Source: CAZPUI01 sp964415525
Lineage (GTDB): Bacteria; Acidobacteriota; Holophagae; Holophagales; Holophagaceae
Assembly (NCBI GenBank): GCA_964415525.1
Contig: CAYQAS010000014.1
Coordinates: 1-52,261, forward strand
DNA: 52,261 nt
Direction: 5' to 3'
Each line of letters opens with the position of its first letter. Position 1 is the stretch's first letter. The position numbers and the translations under genes were made by a program. The notes below the pieces were generated by a model. The model saw nothing but the letters and a program-made list of their open reading frames with translations, ran no database searches and had not been told where the DNA came from. Below, piece after piece: positions 24,635 to 32,339 of the stretch.

Positions 24635-27088
24635 ATGGCCCACATGACCTGTTCACCCAAGTTCCGCGGTCGAGTCCTTGCAGCCGCTTCCGTGCTCACC
24701 CTGGCAGCCCTTTCGCTCGGGTGCGGCCTGAGCCGTGCCCGCAAGGCCCTCGAGGACGGCCATTACGCGGAGGCCGCCACGGCCTTTCGCGAAGTCCTGC
24801 AGAAGGACCCCTCCAATGTGAAGGCGCGCATCGGCTTCCGCGCCGCCGCCATCCGTGCCGCGGAAGAATGCGTCGCCCGCGGCAAGGCTCATCTCCAGCA
24901 CGGCCGTGAGGCCGAGGCCTACACCGAGGCCCGGCAGGCCCTGGCCTTCGATCCCAACCAGGGGCTCGCCCTGGAGATGCTGGCGGATCTGGAACGCCGC
25001 AAGGCGGATCGCGAGGCGCTGGATCGAAAGAACCTCGAAGACATGAAGGCCGAGGCCGAAGCGGACGACACCCTCCGTCTCAATCCCCGCTCGCCGGAGG
25101 GCATGAACTTCAACTTCAGCAAGAAGCAGAACCTCAAGGAACTGCTGACCAACCTGGGCCAGGCCTTCGGCATCAGCATCCTCTTCCACTCCAGCTATCA
25201 GCAGGATTCGCAGATCCAGGCGGACCTCCGGGGCCTCACCTTCCAGCGGATGCTGGACACGCTGATGCTTCAGAGCGACCTCTTCTACCGCGTCATGGGC
25301 CCCAACACCATCATGGTGTTCAAGAGCAGCCCCACGAACCGTCAGCAGTACGAGAGCCAGCTCACCAAGACGTTCTTCCTCTCCAACGGCGAGATCAACG
25401 ACGTCAAGAACGTCCTGCAGACGCTCATGCAGGATGCCCGCATCTTCACGGACAAGCGCACGAACGCCCTGATCGTGAAGGCCAAGCCCACGGACATGGC
25501 CATCGCCACCCGCATCGTGCAGACCCTGGACAAGGCAAAGCCCGAAGTGATGATCTACCTCGAGTTGCTTGAGGTGAACGAGAACAGCAAGGAGCAGGTG
25601 GGTCTGGTGCCCGTGGTCTCCCCCCAGGACGCGCTGGGTGGTGGCAGTGGCATGTATCGTGCCGGTGTCATCACGAACCTGCGTGATCAGGCGGGCTTGA
25701 ACATCAATGATGGCGGCGTGCGCATCACCCGCTCCGACCTGCGCTTCCTGCTCCCGAGCCTGGCCATCGATGCCATGAAGACCAGCGGCGACGCCAAGCT
25801 GGTGGCCAGTCCCAACGTCCGCGTGCTCAGCGGCGAGCAGGGTGAAGTCATCATCGGCCAGAAGGTCAGCACCACCCAGTCCGCCCTGGGCGGCATGGGG
25901 ACGGGCACAGGCGCCACCGGCGCCGCAGGCGCCCTCGGTCAGATGGGCGGCCTGGGCGCCTACGGGGGCATGGGCCAGACCCAGTTCGGTTACGAAGACA
26001 TCGGCGTGAAGATCAAGGTGGAACCGCGGGTCCACTCGGATCGCACCGTGACGCTCAAGATCGATGCCTCCGTGACCACGCAGATTCCGGGCAGCACACC
26101 AGGGCGTCCCGACATCGGCCAGCGCAACGTGAAGACCTATGCACGCCTCCAGGATGGCGAGACTGCTGTGTTCGGCGGTCTGCTCAAGGAAGAAGAACAG
26201 AAGAGCCTGCAGGGCATCTGGGGCCTCTCCGATATTCCTGTGATCGGCAAGCTGCTCGGCAACAGCTACAAGTCGCGGGCCAAGACGGATGTGATCCTCA
26301 CGGTGCGCAGCGTGCTGGTGCGGGCGCCGGAAATGAACCGACAGGACGTGGAAGCCTTCGACCCGGAGCGTGGCGTCAGCGATGCCGGCCCCTTCGCTCC
26401 CAAGGCCAAAGTGCCGACAGCTCCCAAGGCGGAGGTGAAGTCGGAAGCCAAGGCTGAGGCAACACCCACGCCGGCCAAGCCGGAACGCCGCCCCGCGCTT
26501 GCCCGCCCGGAGGCAAAGCCCGCGGTTCAACCTGTCCCTTCGGACACGCCCAAGCCTGAAGTCCCAGCGGTTGCGGAGCCTCCTAAACCGACGGTGCCCG
26601 CGACGCCCGAGGCCACAAAAGTGCCCGATGCTCCCAAACCGGAGGACCCCAAGGCCGAAGCGAAACCCGCGGTGGAACGTCCCACGGATGCCAACCTCAT
26701 CGTCTTCCTGTCTCCCCTCAGCACCAGCGCCCAGAAGGGTGAGCGTGTGCAGTTCAGCCTTCTGGTGAGCGGCGGCAAGGGTGTGACCAGCGGTTCCTTC
26801 GATCTCACCGTGGATGATCGCCTGAAGCTGCTCTCCATTCAGGGCGGGGACTTCCTCACCTCAGAAGGCGGGTCGGTGGAACACAAGCCCAGCACCACAC
26901 CGCGCGTCAACAAAGTCACGTTCAAGCGCACAGGCGGATCTTCCGACAGTGGCACCCTCGCCCTCATCGAGTTCGAGGTGGTGGGCGCGCCCGGCAATGC
27001 CCCGGTGATGCTCATGGAAAGCCGCTACCTCGTGGGTGCCAATCCCATCCCCGCCAAGGTTATGAACGCCCTGGTCAGCGTCGAATAG
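24635..27088 (+). CDS. pilQ: Type IV pilus/type II secretion secretin with C-terminal cohesin-like domain
   Basis: The protein is 817 residues. It has an N-terminal signal with an imperfect lipobox (LSLGC, Cys30), TPR-like helices (GHYAEAATAFREVLQKDPSN), an STN/N0-like domain (NFNFSKKQNLKELLTNLG), an N1 domain (FFLSNGEINDVKNVLQTL), and the secretin barrel with VASPNVRVLSGEQGEVIIG, YEDIGVKIKVEPRV and the C-terminal GETAVFGGLLKEEEQ/VPVIGKLLG-type block (SDIPVIGKLLGNS). A Gly-rich insertion (about residues 425-450) interrupts the barrel. A Pro/Ala/Lys-rich linker (about 590-685) leads to a beta-sandwich that looks like a cohesin domain (VQFSLLVSGGKGVTSGSFDL, GTLALIEFEVVG). ATG 24635 is chosen; ATG 24644 is possible. 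Confidence 0.9.
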   Translation: MAHMTCSPKFRGRVLAAASVLTLAALSLGCGLSRARKALEDGHYAEAATAFREVLQKDPSNVKARIGFRAAAIRAAEECVARGKAHLQHGREAEAYTEARQALAFDPNQGLALEMLADLERRKADREALDRKNLEDMKAEAEADDTLRLNPRSPEGMNFNFSKKQNLKELLTNLGQAFGISILFHSSYQQDSQIQADLRGLTFQRMLDTLMLQSDLFYRVMGPNTIMVFKSSPTNRQQYESQLTKTFFLSNGEINDVKNVLQTLMQDARIFTDKRTNALIVKAKPTDMAIATRIVQTLDKAKPEVMIYLELLEVNENSKEQVGLVPVVSPQDALGGGSGMYRAGVITNLRDQAGLNINDGGVRITRSDLRFLLPSLAIDAMKTSGDAKLVASPNVRVLSGEQGEVIIGQKVSTTQSALGGMGTGTGATGAAGALGQMGGLGAYGGMGQTQFGYEDIGVKIKVEPRVHSDRTVTLKIDASVTTQIPGSTPGRPDIGQRNVKTYARLQDGETAVFGGLLKEEEQKSLQGIWGLSDIPVIGKLLGNSYKSRAKTDVILTVRSVLVRAPEMNRQDVEAFDPERGVSDAGPFAPKAKVPTAPKAEVKSEAKAEATPTPAKPERRPALARPEAKPAVQPVPSDTPKPEVPAVAEPPKPTVPATPEATKVPDAPKPEDPKAEAKPAVERPTDANLIVFLSPLSTSAQKGERVQFSLLVSGGKGVTSGSFDLTVDDRLKLLSIQGGDFLTSEGGSVEHKPSTTPRVNKVTFKRTGGSSDSGTLALIEFEVVGAPGNAPVMLMESRYLVGANPIPAKVMNALVSVE

Positions 27089-27090
27089 CC

Positions 27091-27570
27091 ATGTCCGTCG
27101 CCGCCATGCCCCGCCCTCGCCGCAGTGCCGGTTTCACGCTCCTTGAGCTTGTCACCACGGCCACGGTCCTCCTCTTTCTGGCGGGGGCGCTGATACCGAT
27201 GGTGAAGCACACCCAGCGGCGGGAGCGCGAACTGGAACTGCGTCGATCGCTCCGGGAAATGCGCGAAGCCATCGATACCTACAAGAAGTACGTCGACAAC
27301 CAGAAGATCGCGCCGCCCCCGCTCGAGAACAACGGCTACCCGGAGTCACTCGAGATCCTGGTGGAGGGCGTCAACATGAATGGCAAGGGCACCAAGATCC
27401 GTTTTCTGCGTCGCATTCCCACGGATCCCTTCACGGGAAAGACCGAATGGGGCATGCGGTCCGTCCAGGACGAACCGGACTCCACCAGTTGGGGTGGGAG
27501 CAGCGTCTTCGACGTCTACTCCACCGCCCAGGGCACGGGCATGAACAAGATTCCCTACCGTGAGTGGTGA
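27091..27570 (+). CDS. Type II secretion/type IV pilus pseudopilin (GspG-like)
   Basis: The 159-residue protein carries a class-typical prepilin signal: a short basic leader, cleavage after Gly14, and FTLLELVTTATVLLFLAG with Glu at mature position 5. The globular part (KHTQRRERELELRRSLREMR, DTYKKYVDN, YPESLEILVEG, RFLRRIPTDPFTGK, EWGMRSVQDEPDSTSW) has the GspG layout, including the PxDPxTG and WG..S/DVYS pattern. It is translated two bases after the secretin stop and ends the assembly operon. No prepilin peptidase, ATPase or platform gene is in the window. Confidence 0.92.
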   Translation: MSVAAMPRPRRSAGFTLLELVTTATVLLFLAGALIPMVKHTQRRERELELRRSLREMREAIDTYKKYVDNQKIAPPPLENNGYPESLEILVEGVNMNGKGTKIRFLRRIPTDPFTGKTEWGMRSVQDEPDSTSWGGSSVFDVYSTAQGTGMNKIPYREW

Positions 27571-27583
27571 CCGCATTTTTCTG

Positions 27584-27612
27584 TTGCCACCGCGCGCAAA
27601 CCGAGATACAGT
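27584..27612 (+). promoter_or_regulatory. Sigma-70 type promoter for tRNA-Leu
   Basis: TTGCCA (27584-27589) and TACAGT (27607-27612) are separated by 17 bp, ending 45 bp before the mature tRNA. The spacing is ideal and both hexamers are close to consensus. Confidence 0.65.
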
Positions 27613-27657
27613 AAAGATTCCCAAGCGCTGAGTTCTTTCGGGGGCCAGCGGGATCAA

Positions 27658-27744
27658 GCGGATATGGCGGAATTGGTAGACGCGCTAGTTTCAGGTACTA
27701 GTGATCTCACGGTCGTGGGGGTTCGAGTCCCTCTATCCGCACCA
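27658..27744 (+). tRNA. tRNA-Leu (anticodon CAG)
   Basis: The sequence folds as a class II tRNA. The acceptor stem is 27658-27664 with 27734-27740, followed by A73 and an encoded CCA end (27742-27744). The anticodon arm has loop TTCAGGT with anticodon CAG, and a long variable arm (TGATCTCACGGTCGTG region) follows, as needed for leucine. T-arm GGGGTTCGAGTCCC is canonical. It reads CUG codons. Confidence 0.97.
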
Positions 27745-27749
27745 CCTCG

Positions 27750-27771
27750 GAAGCCGGCTCATGCCGGCTTC
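27750..27771 (+). terminator. Terminator after tRNA-Leu
   Basis: A 9-bp GC-rich stem (27750-27758 with 27763-27771) with loop TCAT lies six bases after the CCA end and is followed by TGTTGCT. It probably ends the tRNA transcript before rpsO. Confidence 0.75.
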
Positions 27772-27882
27772 TGTTGCTATCAGTCATAGCGTTTCCGGTG
27801 TCCGGACTCTTCCGGACTTCGACCTCCAAGCGGCACGGGGCTGCGCGGCAGGTGACGGGCGATCCCCCGAAAAGGAGCCACC

Positions 27883-28152
27883 ATGGCCCTCACACTCGAG
27901 CAGAAGACGATCATCATCGACGACTACAAGACCCATGCGACCGATACCGGTTCGCCTGAGGTTCAGGTGGCCCTGCTCACCAAGCGCATCAACGAGCTGA
28001 CCGAGCACTTCAAGATCCACTCCAAGGACTACCACAGCCGCCGCGGCCTCATGGTCATGGTGGGCCAGCGCCGCCGTCTGCTCGACTACCTCAAGAAGAA
28101 GAGCAAGGAGCGTTACGCCAAGCTCATCGAGCGCCTCGGCCTGCGCCGCTAG
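27883..28152 (+). CDS. rpsO: Ribosomal protein S15
   Basis: S15 binds the three-way junction of 16S rRNA early in 30S assembly. The 89-residue protein matches the family throughout: LEQKTIIIDDYKTHATDTGS, PEVQVALLTKRINELTEHF, HSKDYHSRRGLMVMVGQRRR, and LLDYLKKKSKERYAKLIERL. AAGGAG stands eight bases before the ATG. The leader (27772-27882) contains a small hairpin (27800-27805 with 27812-27817), and S15 often represses its own mRNA through leader structure. pnp does not follow in this window. Confidence 0.98.
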   Translation: MALTLEQKTIIIDDYKTHATDTGSPEVQVALLTKRINELTEHFKIHSKDYHSRRGLMVMVGQRRRLLDYLKKKSKERYAKLIERLGLRR

Positions 28153-28166
28153 ACCTTTTCTCTCTT

Positions 28167-28196
28167 ACGAAGCGCCCGCAGATGCGGGCGCTTCGT
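28167..28196 (+). terminator. Terminator after rpsO
   Basis: A perfect 13-bp stem (28167-28179 with 28184-28196), loop AGAT, lies 14 bases after the rpsO stop. The stem is preceded by CCTTTTTCTCTCTT-like pyrimidines; no U-run follows on the plus strand. Confidence 0.75.
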
Positions 28197-28334
28197 GCGT
28201 ATGGGCTTTCCATTCACCCACTCGCCTCGCGCATGGGAAACGCCCCCACGAAAGCGTTTGGTCAGCTGGGAGCCGCGGCTCCTGGGGCTTCGCGAGGGGA
28301 GAACGCTTCCTCGGTGCATTCGATAGACTGGGGT

Positions 28335-29009
28335 ATGACCTTGCTCACTCCACTTCCCATCCCTGCCGATCCGAATCCGTTCACGACCGTGTCGCACCGG
28401 ATGGTCTATGACTCCCATTGGATCCGACTGCGGGAAGACCAGGTCGCGCATCGGCGGGGTGCCGAGGGGATTTATCCGGTATGCGGATTCCAGCGCACGG
28501 CCTGCGGCGTGGTGGCCGTCGATGCACAGGATCGGGTGGTCCTCGTTGGCCAGTGGCGCTATCCCCTGGAGCAGTATTCCTGGGAACTCCCCGAAGGCGG
28601 CGGTGGCATGGATGAAAGCCCTTTCGAGGCCATCCGGCGCGAACTGGCGGAGGAAGCTGGCTTGGAAGCAGATGCGTGGGAGCCCCTGCTCTATTTCCAC
28701 ACGAGCAACAGCTCCACGGATGAAGAAACCTTCCTCTTCCTCGCCACGGGCCTCCAGGAACTGCCCGGTGGGCATCGGCCGGAGGACAACGAGGAACTTG
28801 CACTGCGACGAGAACCGTTTGGCGAATGTCTATCACGCATCCTCTCTGGCGAAATCACCGACAGCCTGACCGTGTCGGGGCTGCTTGCCCTGAGCGCGCG
28901 TCGCAGCGGGGCCCAGGGCCCGATGGCGCCCGGTATCGCCGAGCGGTTCTTCCAGCGTCCCGGCACCCACCCCAGCGCAGGACGCGCCCGTTGGAGCCAC
29001 CTCGGATGA
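28335..29009 (+). CDS. Nudix hydrolase, ADP-ribose pyrophosphatase-like
   Basis: The 224-residue protein has a complete Nudix box: GGGGMDESPFEAIRRELAEE followed by AGLEA, with the catalytic Glu residues in RELAEEAG. The strand before it (VVLVGQWRYPLEQYSWELPE) is typical of ADP-ribose or NDP-sugar pyrophosphatases, where the RYP motif helps bind the substrate. The exact substrate cannot be read. GGGG precedes the ATG at 28335; longer in-frame starts upstream lack similarity. The stop overlaps the next ATG (ATGA), so it is co-translated with the YciO/Sua5 protein. Confidence 0.9.
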   Translation: MTLLTPLPIPADPNPFTTVSHRMVYDSHWIRLREDQVAHRRGAEGIYPVCGFQRTACGVVAVDAQDRVVLVGQWRYPLEQYSWELPEGGGGMDESPFEAIRRELAEEAGLEADAWEPLLYFHTSNSSTDEETFLFLATGLQELPGGHRPEDNEELALRREPFGECLSRILSGEITDSLTVSGLLALSARRSGAQGPMAPGIAERFFQRPGTHPSAGRARWSHLG

Positions 29010-29608
29010 TCCTCACCCTCCACCCTGAAACGCCCCAGCAGCGCCACCTCGAGCGCATCGTCCAATTGCTCCAGAAGGACGGCGTCATCGCTTATCCCAC
29101 GGACACCCTCTATGGACTTGGCTGCCTGATGTCGCGGAAGAAGGCGGTGGACCGCATCAACGCCATCAAGCACCGGGACGCCCGCCGCCCCATGTCCATC
29201 CTCTGCTCCAGCATGGAGATGCTGAGCCGCTTTGCACGCCACATCGACACACCTGTCTTCAAACAGCTCAAGCGCATGTTCCCTGGCCCCTACACCGCCA
29301 TCCTGCCCGCCAGCCGGGATGTCCCGCGCTACCTGCAGCCGCGCCAGGACGTGGGCATCCGCATTCCCGATCAGGCCTTCTGCAAGGCGCTGGTGGATCT
29401 GCTGGGAGAGCCCATCCTCACCACCAGCTGCAACCTGAGCGGTGAACCGCCGATCCAGACATCCTGGGAGATCGAGGCCGAACTGGGTCACGCCCTCGAT
29501 CTCGTCATCGACTGCGGAGAACCCAGCGGCACGCCCAGCACCGTCGTGAGCTTCCTGGAGGACGAACCGGTCCTCGTGCGGGAAGGCGCTGGAATCTGGC
29601 CCCTCTGA
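29006..29608 (+). CDS. YciO/Sua5/YrdC-type RNA-binding protein (threonylcarbamoyl-AMP synthase family)
   Basis: The 200-residue protein has the YrdC fold: GVIAYPTDTLYGLGCLMSRK near residue 27, RDARRPMSILCSSMEMLSRF, MFPGPYTAILPASRDVPRY, GIRIPDQAFCKALVD, PILTTSCNLSGEPP and STVVSFLEDEPVLVREGAG. TsaC/Sua5 members make threonylcarbamoyl-AMP for the t6A modification of tRNA. The KR.RP and SxN motifs are varied (KHRDARRPMS, SCNLSG), and the protein is closer to the YciO subgroup, whose activity is weaker. It is co-translated with the Nudix gene and converges with the SpoIID-like gene (6 bp apart). Confidence 0.88.
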   Translation: MILTLHPETPQQRHLERIVQLLQKDGVIAYPTDTLYGLGCLMSRKKAVDRINAIKHRDARRPMSILCSSMEMLSRFARHIDTPVFKQLKRMFPGPYTAILPASRDVPRYLQPRQDVGIRIPDQAFCKALVDLLGEPILTTSCNLSGEPPIQTSWEIEAELGHALDLVIDCGEPSGTPSTVVSFLEDEPVLVREGAGIWPL

Positions 29609-29614
29609 GGACGA

Positions 29615-31120
29615 TCAGTTCTCGACCCCTTCCGCCCCGAAGGCCTCCCGAAGCATGACCTCCGCCGAGGCACCGGCCTTCCCCAAATCCAGCGCTCGCG
29701 TGAGGCAGAGGCCAGCATTATGCCCCCAGCCTCGACCCTGCACATGCAACGCTCCGTCGGATCGAACCTCCGCCTCGCAAGCATTGCTCGGCCAGGAGGT
29801 CCACCCAAAGGCCCGCCCCGCGGCGATGCGGAGCGCCTCGATCGCATAGGGGCCGGATCGACCGATCAGGAGGCCCTTCTGGCCCGTCCGGAGTCCCGGA
29901 GACACCTCCGCCTTGAGACGGGCCAGCTGTGCCGGGCTAAACGTGCGCTCCCAGCGCGACCAGCGATCTCCGGGCACGGCTGGGATGGTTCCGGCGCGCT
30001 CCGGACCATCTCCCCAGACCTCCATGGGACTTAAGCACACCCCGCCCGCACTTCCCGTGAAGCAGGCGGCCTTGCCTTCGATGGCCAATCTTGGCGCCGT
30101 CGCCGCCATGCGTAGGCTGTCCAGGTCCGGCATGCCCCGGACCACGGCGCAATGGGTCAGGGGACAGAGCGCACCTGTTTCGTGGCGCCCGGTGCCCTGC
30201 CCCACCAGCCAGCGATTCAGCACCGCAGCGAGGGCTCGACGGGATTCCAGGGGAGCATCCGGTCCGAGCTCCCCCTGAACGGCGGCGGCAACCCAGGTCG
30301 TCCGATCGGTCCACCAGGTCAACTCCCAGCCGCGCCCCACCCAGCGCACGTCCACTCGGCCTTCGAGGCCTCGCAGGGGAGCACCCTCGCCGAATCGAAC
30401 CGTTCCAGTGAAGGTGTGAAAAGCGGCTGAGCGACGTAGCTCGCGACCATTCACCGTCAGCCGGGAAGGCATGCGCTCGGGAGGCCAGATCACCCGTACC
30501 GAGGCGGATGTAGGCTCCGATGCCGCAGTTGAGAGTGGTTCATCCTTCCACTCGGGTGCTGAAGGTGCTTTCACTGCTGGCGGTTTGGGCATCGGCTCCC
30601 CCCGCAACCAGTGTCGCAAGGCGGTGTAGGCCCAGCCCTGCTCGGCGGTGATGCCCCGGGTCAGGGCGCGGTCAAGCCGGTCTTGAAGCTTCGGTTCCGG
30701 TGCTTCTGGCCAACACTCTGGAGGCCGCGAGTGATCCTCCGCCCAGAGGCAGCGAGCCTCCTCCTCCCAGCGACGCAGGGGGGTCCCCAGGAGCCGCCGG
30801 TGCACCAGTTCGTGGCGCAGCACGGCCCCCAGATCCCTGCGGCGGAGCTGTTCCCAGGGGCGGAGGTGGAGCGTGCTGCCGATCCACAGGGCTCCGCGCT
30901 GGGGCGGCGCCGAGGTGGCTGCGGCGAACGAGGCCGCATCGGGATGAAGCAAGAGCTGCCATCTCCCCTTCGGCCAGAGACCAAAGGCCTCCGTAGCCGA
31001 AAGGCTGGCCTCCAGCGTCACCTCCAGGAGGAACTGCGCATCGGGATCCCCCCGCCACGCGGGCGCCTGAGCGATCAACGGCAGGATTGCCGCGCAACCA
31101 AACGCCCGAATCAACCGCAC
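29615..31120 (-). CDS. SpoIID/LytB-like protein with N-terminal HExxH domain
   Basis: The 501-residue protein starts with a signal-like segment (FGCAAILPLIAQAPAW). Residues about 45-175 contain LRHELVHRRLLG (HExxH, His103-His107) followed by RRWEEEARCLWAED, the layout of gluzincin 'peptidase MA-like' domains. The C-terminal half is SpoIID-like: VQGELGPDAPLESRRALAAV (Glu284 at the lytic-transglycosylase position), HETGALCPLTHCAVVRG, and VQGRGWGHNAGLCLTRALDL with SAEVMLREAFG. SpoIID cuts denuded glycan strands. The start is a GTG at 31118-31120, two bases after the stop of the upstream gene. An open frame extends further upstream but only as a shadow. The organism is unlikely to sporulate. Confidence 0.75.
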   Translation of the reverse strand: MRLIRAFGCAAILPLIAQAPAWRGDPDAQFLLEVTLEASLSATEAFGLWPKGRWQLLLHPDAASFAAATSAPPQRGALWIGSTLHLRPWEQLRRRDLGAVLRHELVHRRLLGTPLRRWEEEARCLWAEDHSRPPECWPEAPEPKLQDRLDRALTRGITAEQGWAYTALRHWLRGEPMPKPPAVKAPSAPEWKDEPLSTAASEPTSASVRVIWPPERMPSRLTVNGRELRRSAAFHTFTGTVRFGEGAPLRGLEGRVDVRWVGRGWELTWWTDRTTWVAAAVQGELGPDAPLESRRALAAVLNRWLVGQGTGRHETGALCPLTHCAVVRGMPDLDSLRMAATAPRLAIEGKAACFTGSAGGVCLSPMEVWGDGPERAGTIPAVPGDRWSRWERTFSPAQLARLKAEVSPGLRTGQKGLLIGRSGPYAIEALRIAAGRAFGWTSWPSNACEAEVRSDGALHVQGRGWGHNAGLCLTRALDLGKAGASAEVMLREAFGAEGVEN

Positions 31121-31122
31121 GC

Positions 31123-31935
31123 CTACTTCCCGATCCCCATCAGCGCCTTGAACCGAGCGAGTCCCTCCACCTTGCCGCGTCCCCGAGGCAGGTAGAGCAC
31201 CGCCATGCGCATCCCATCCCCGCCGGCGACCCAAGCGCAGGTGGCGCCTGGCTGACCGGGCACCGGAGCCGTGCCGGTCTTCATCCACCACTGCGGGCCC
31301 GGCTCCCTCTTCAGGAGCGGAATCAGAAGGTTGGGAGCCTTCACTTTCACCCGTTCTTGGGCGGGATCCAGCAGCCACTTCACGAACTTTTCGGCGGAGG
31401 TCTGCAGGAGTTCCCCGTCGCCGATCCAGGCGGGGCCGAAGGGCGGCAGGGGCTCTCCCTCTCGGAGCCGGTTCCCCATGAAGGGCCGGAAGACCTCTTC
31501 GAGCCGGGATCGGGTGACACTTTCCCCGTATTCGGCCTTGGTCCGCATGACGCTCTCGCTGCTCCAGGCCAGGAAAGCCAGGTTGCAGCTGTCCTCGAGT
31601 GCCTTGGCCAGATCCACCTTGCCGTGACCCTTTTTAAGCCAGCAGGAGAAGCCGTTCCACTCACCGGTGCACTTGAACTGGAGTTTCTGATAACCCCACT
31701 CATCCCCAAAGGTCTGAAGCCAGAGCAGTTTGGCCAGGCTGCCCATGGGGACCACCTTCCTGGCCTCGCCGAAGCACTTAACGTCGGCCCCCTCCATTCC
31801 AATGGCCAGCCCTTCGCCAGGTTCAAGGCCCGCTTCCACGGATTGTGACTTGGAAACGAAGGCGCTCATGTCCTGTGCACAAAGCGGTAACAACGCTAGC
31901 AGGAGAGCAAGGAGGAAGCGGGGTGACATGGGCAT
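31123..31935 (-). CDS. Penicillin-recognising serine enzyme (class D beta-lactamase/transpeptidase-like), secreted
   Basis: The 270-residue protein has a signal peptide (MSPRFLLALLLALLPLCAQD) and the three motifs of penicillin-recognising enzymes in order: SxxK at Ser66-Lys69 (PMGSLAKLL), SxN at Ser116-Asn118 (EDSCNLAF), and KTG at 219-221 (WWMKTGTAPV). The spacing and the SLAKLLWLQTF context resemble class D beta-lactamases and the transpeptidase domain of PBPs. Size fits a stand-alone domain. It could hydrolyse beta-lactams or trim peptidoglycan. It lies two bases before the SpoIID-like gene, which points to a cell-wall role. Start ATG 31935 has AGGAA upstream. Confidence 0.8.
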   Translation of the reverse strand: MPMSPRFLLALLLALLPLCAQDMSAFVSKSQSVEAGLEPGEGLAIGMEGADVKCFGEARKVVPMGSLAKLLWLQTFGDEWGYQKLQFKCTGEWNGFSCWLKKGHGKVDLAKALEDSCNLAFLAWSSESVMRTKAEYGESVTRSRLEEVFRPFMGNRLREGEPLPPFGPAWIGDGELLQTSAEKFVKWLLDPAQERVKVKAPNLLIPLLKREPGPQWWMKTGTAPVPGQPGATCAWVAGGDGMRMAVLYLPRGRGKVEGLARFKALMGIGK

Positions 31936-31980
31936 GTGAGAGGTTCCTGTCTGCATTGTGCTACGACCGACCCCAGACAT

Positions 31981-32339
31981 AGGCCTGAACCTGCGATTGA
32001 GGGATCCGGGTCAGGCGGGTTCGAGGGCCGGGATCGGCGGGTCAGCTTCGCAGAACGAATGGGCTTGAGCAGCCCGTCGAAGTCGGCCATTCCACGGATG
32101 CGGACTTTGGCACCAAGGCTCAGCAGCCTCTCAACGGACCATTTGCCTTCCACGCAGGGCAGAAAACGCGGAAGAACCCCATCGATCTGCCCTGCCAGGC
32201 GATACATCGGGTGGTTCACATCGAGCAGGAGCAAGAGCCGAACCCTGGCGATCAGGGTCTGCTCATGAGTCCGTTTGAGTTTCTCAGGGCGTGTCGTACC
32301 GGGCTCCAAGGGGATGAATTCACCTTTCTGGGGTCGCAT
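31981..32339 (-). pseudogene. Possible decayed IS5-family transposase N-terminus
   Basis: The region between the serine-enzyme gene and the outer-membrane cluster has a minus-strand frame starting at 32339 (MRPQKGEFIPLEPG). Part of it, LLDVNHPMYRLAGQIDGVL, resembles the conserved N-terminal block of IS5-type transposases (NHPLVKLA..IDW). The catalytic DDE part is missing and no terminal inverted repeats were found, so it would be a remnant of about 70 codons. It may equally be non-coding. The frame runs on into the next gene's 5' end, which I do not count. Confidence 0.3.

Noticed and set aside
24653..26530. 625-codon open frame on the minus strand
   Set aside because: Antisense to the secretin gene; no motifs or conserved start.
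29615..31120. Sporulation gene set
   Set aside because: A SpoIID-like domain alone is common in non-sporulating bacteria, and no other sporulation gene is in the window.
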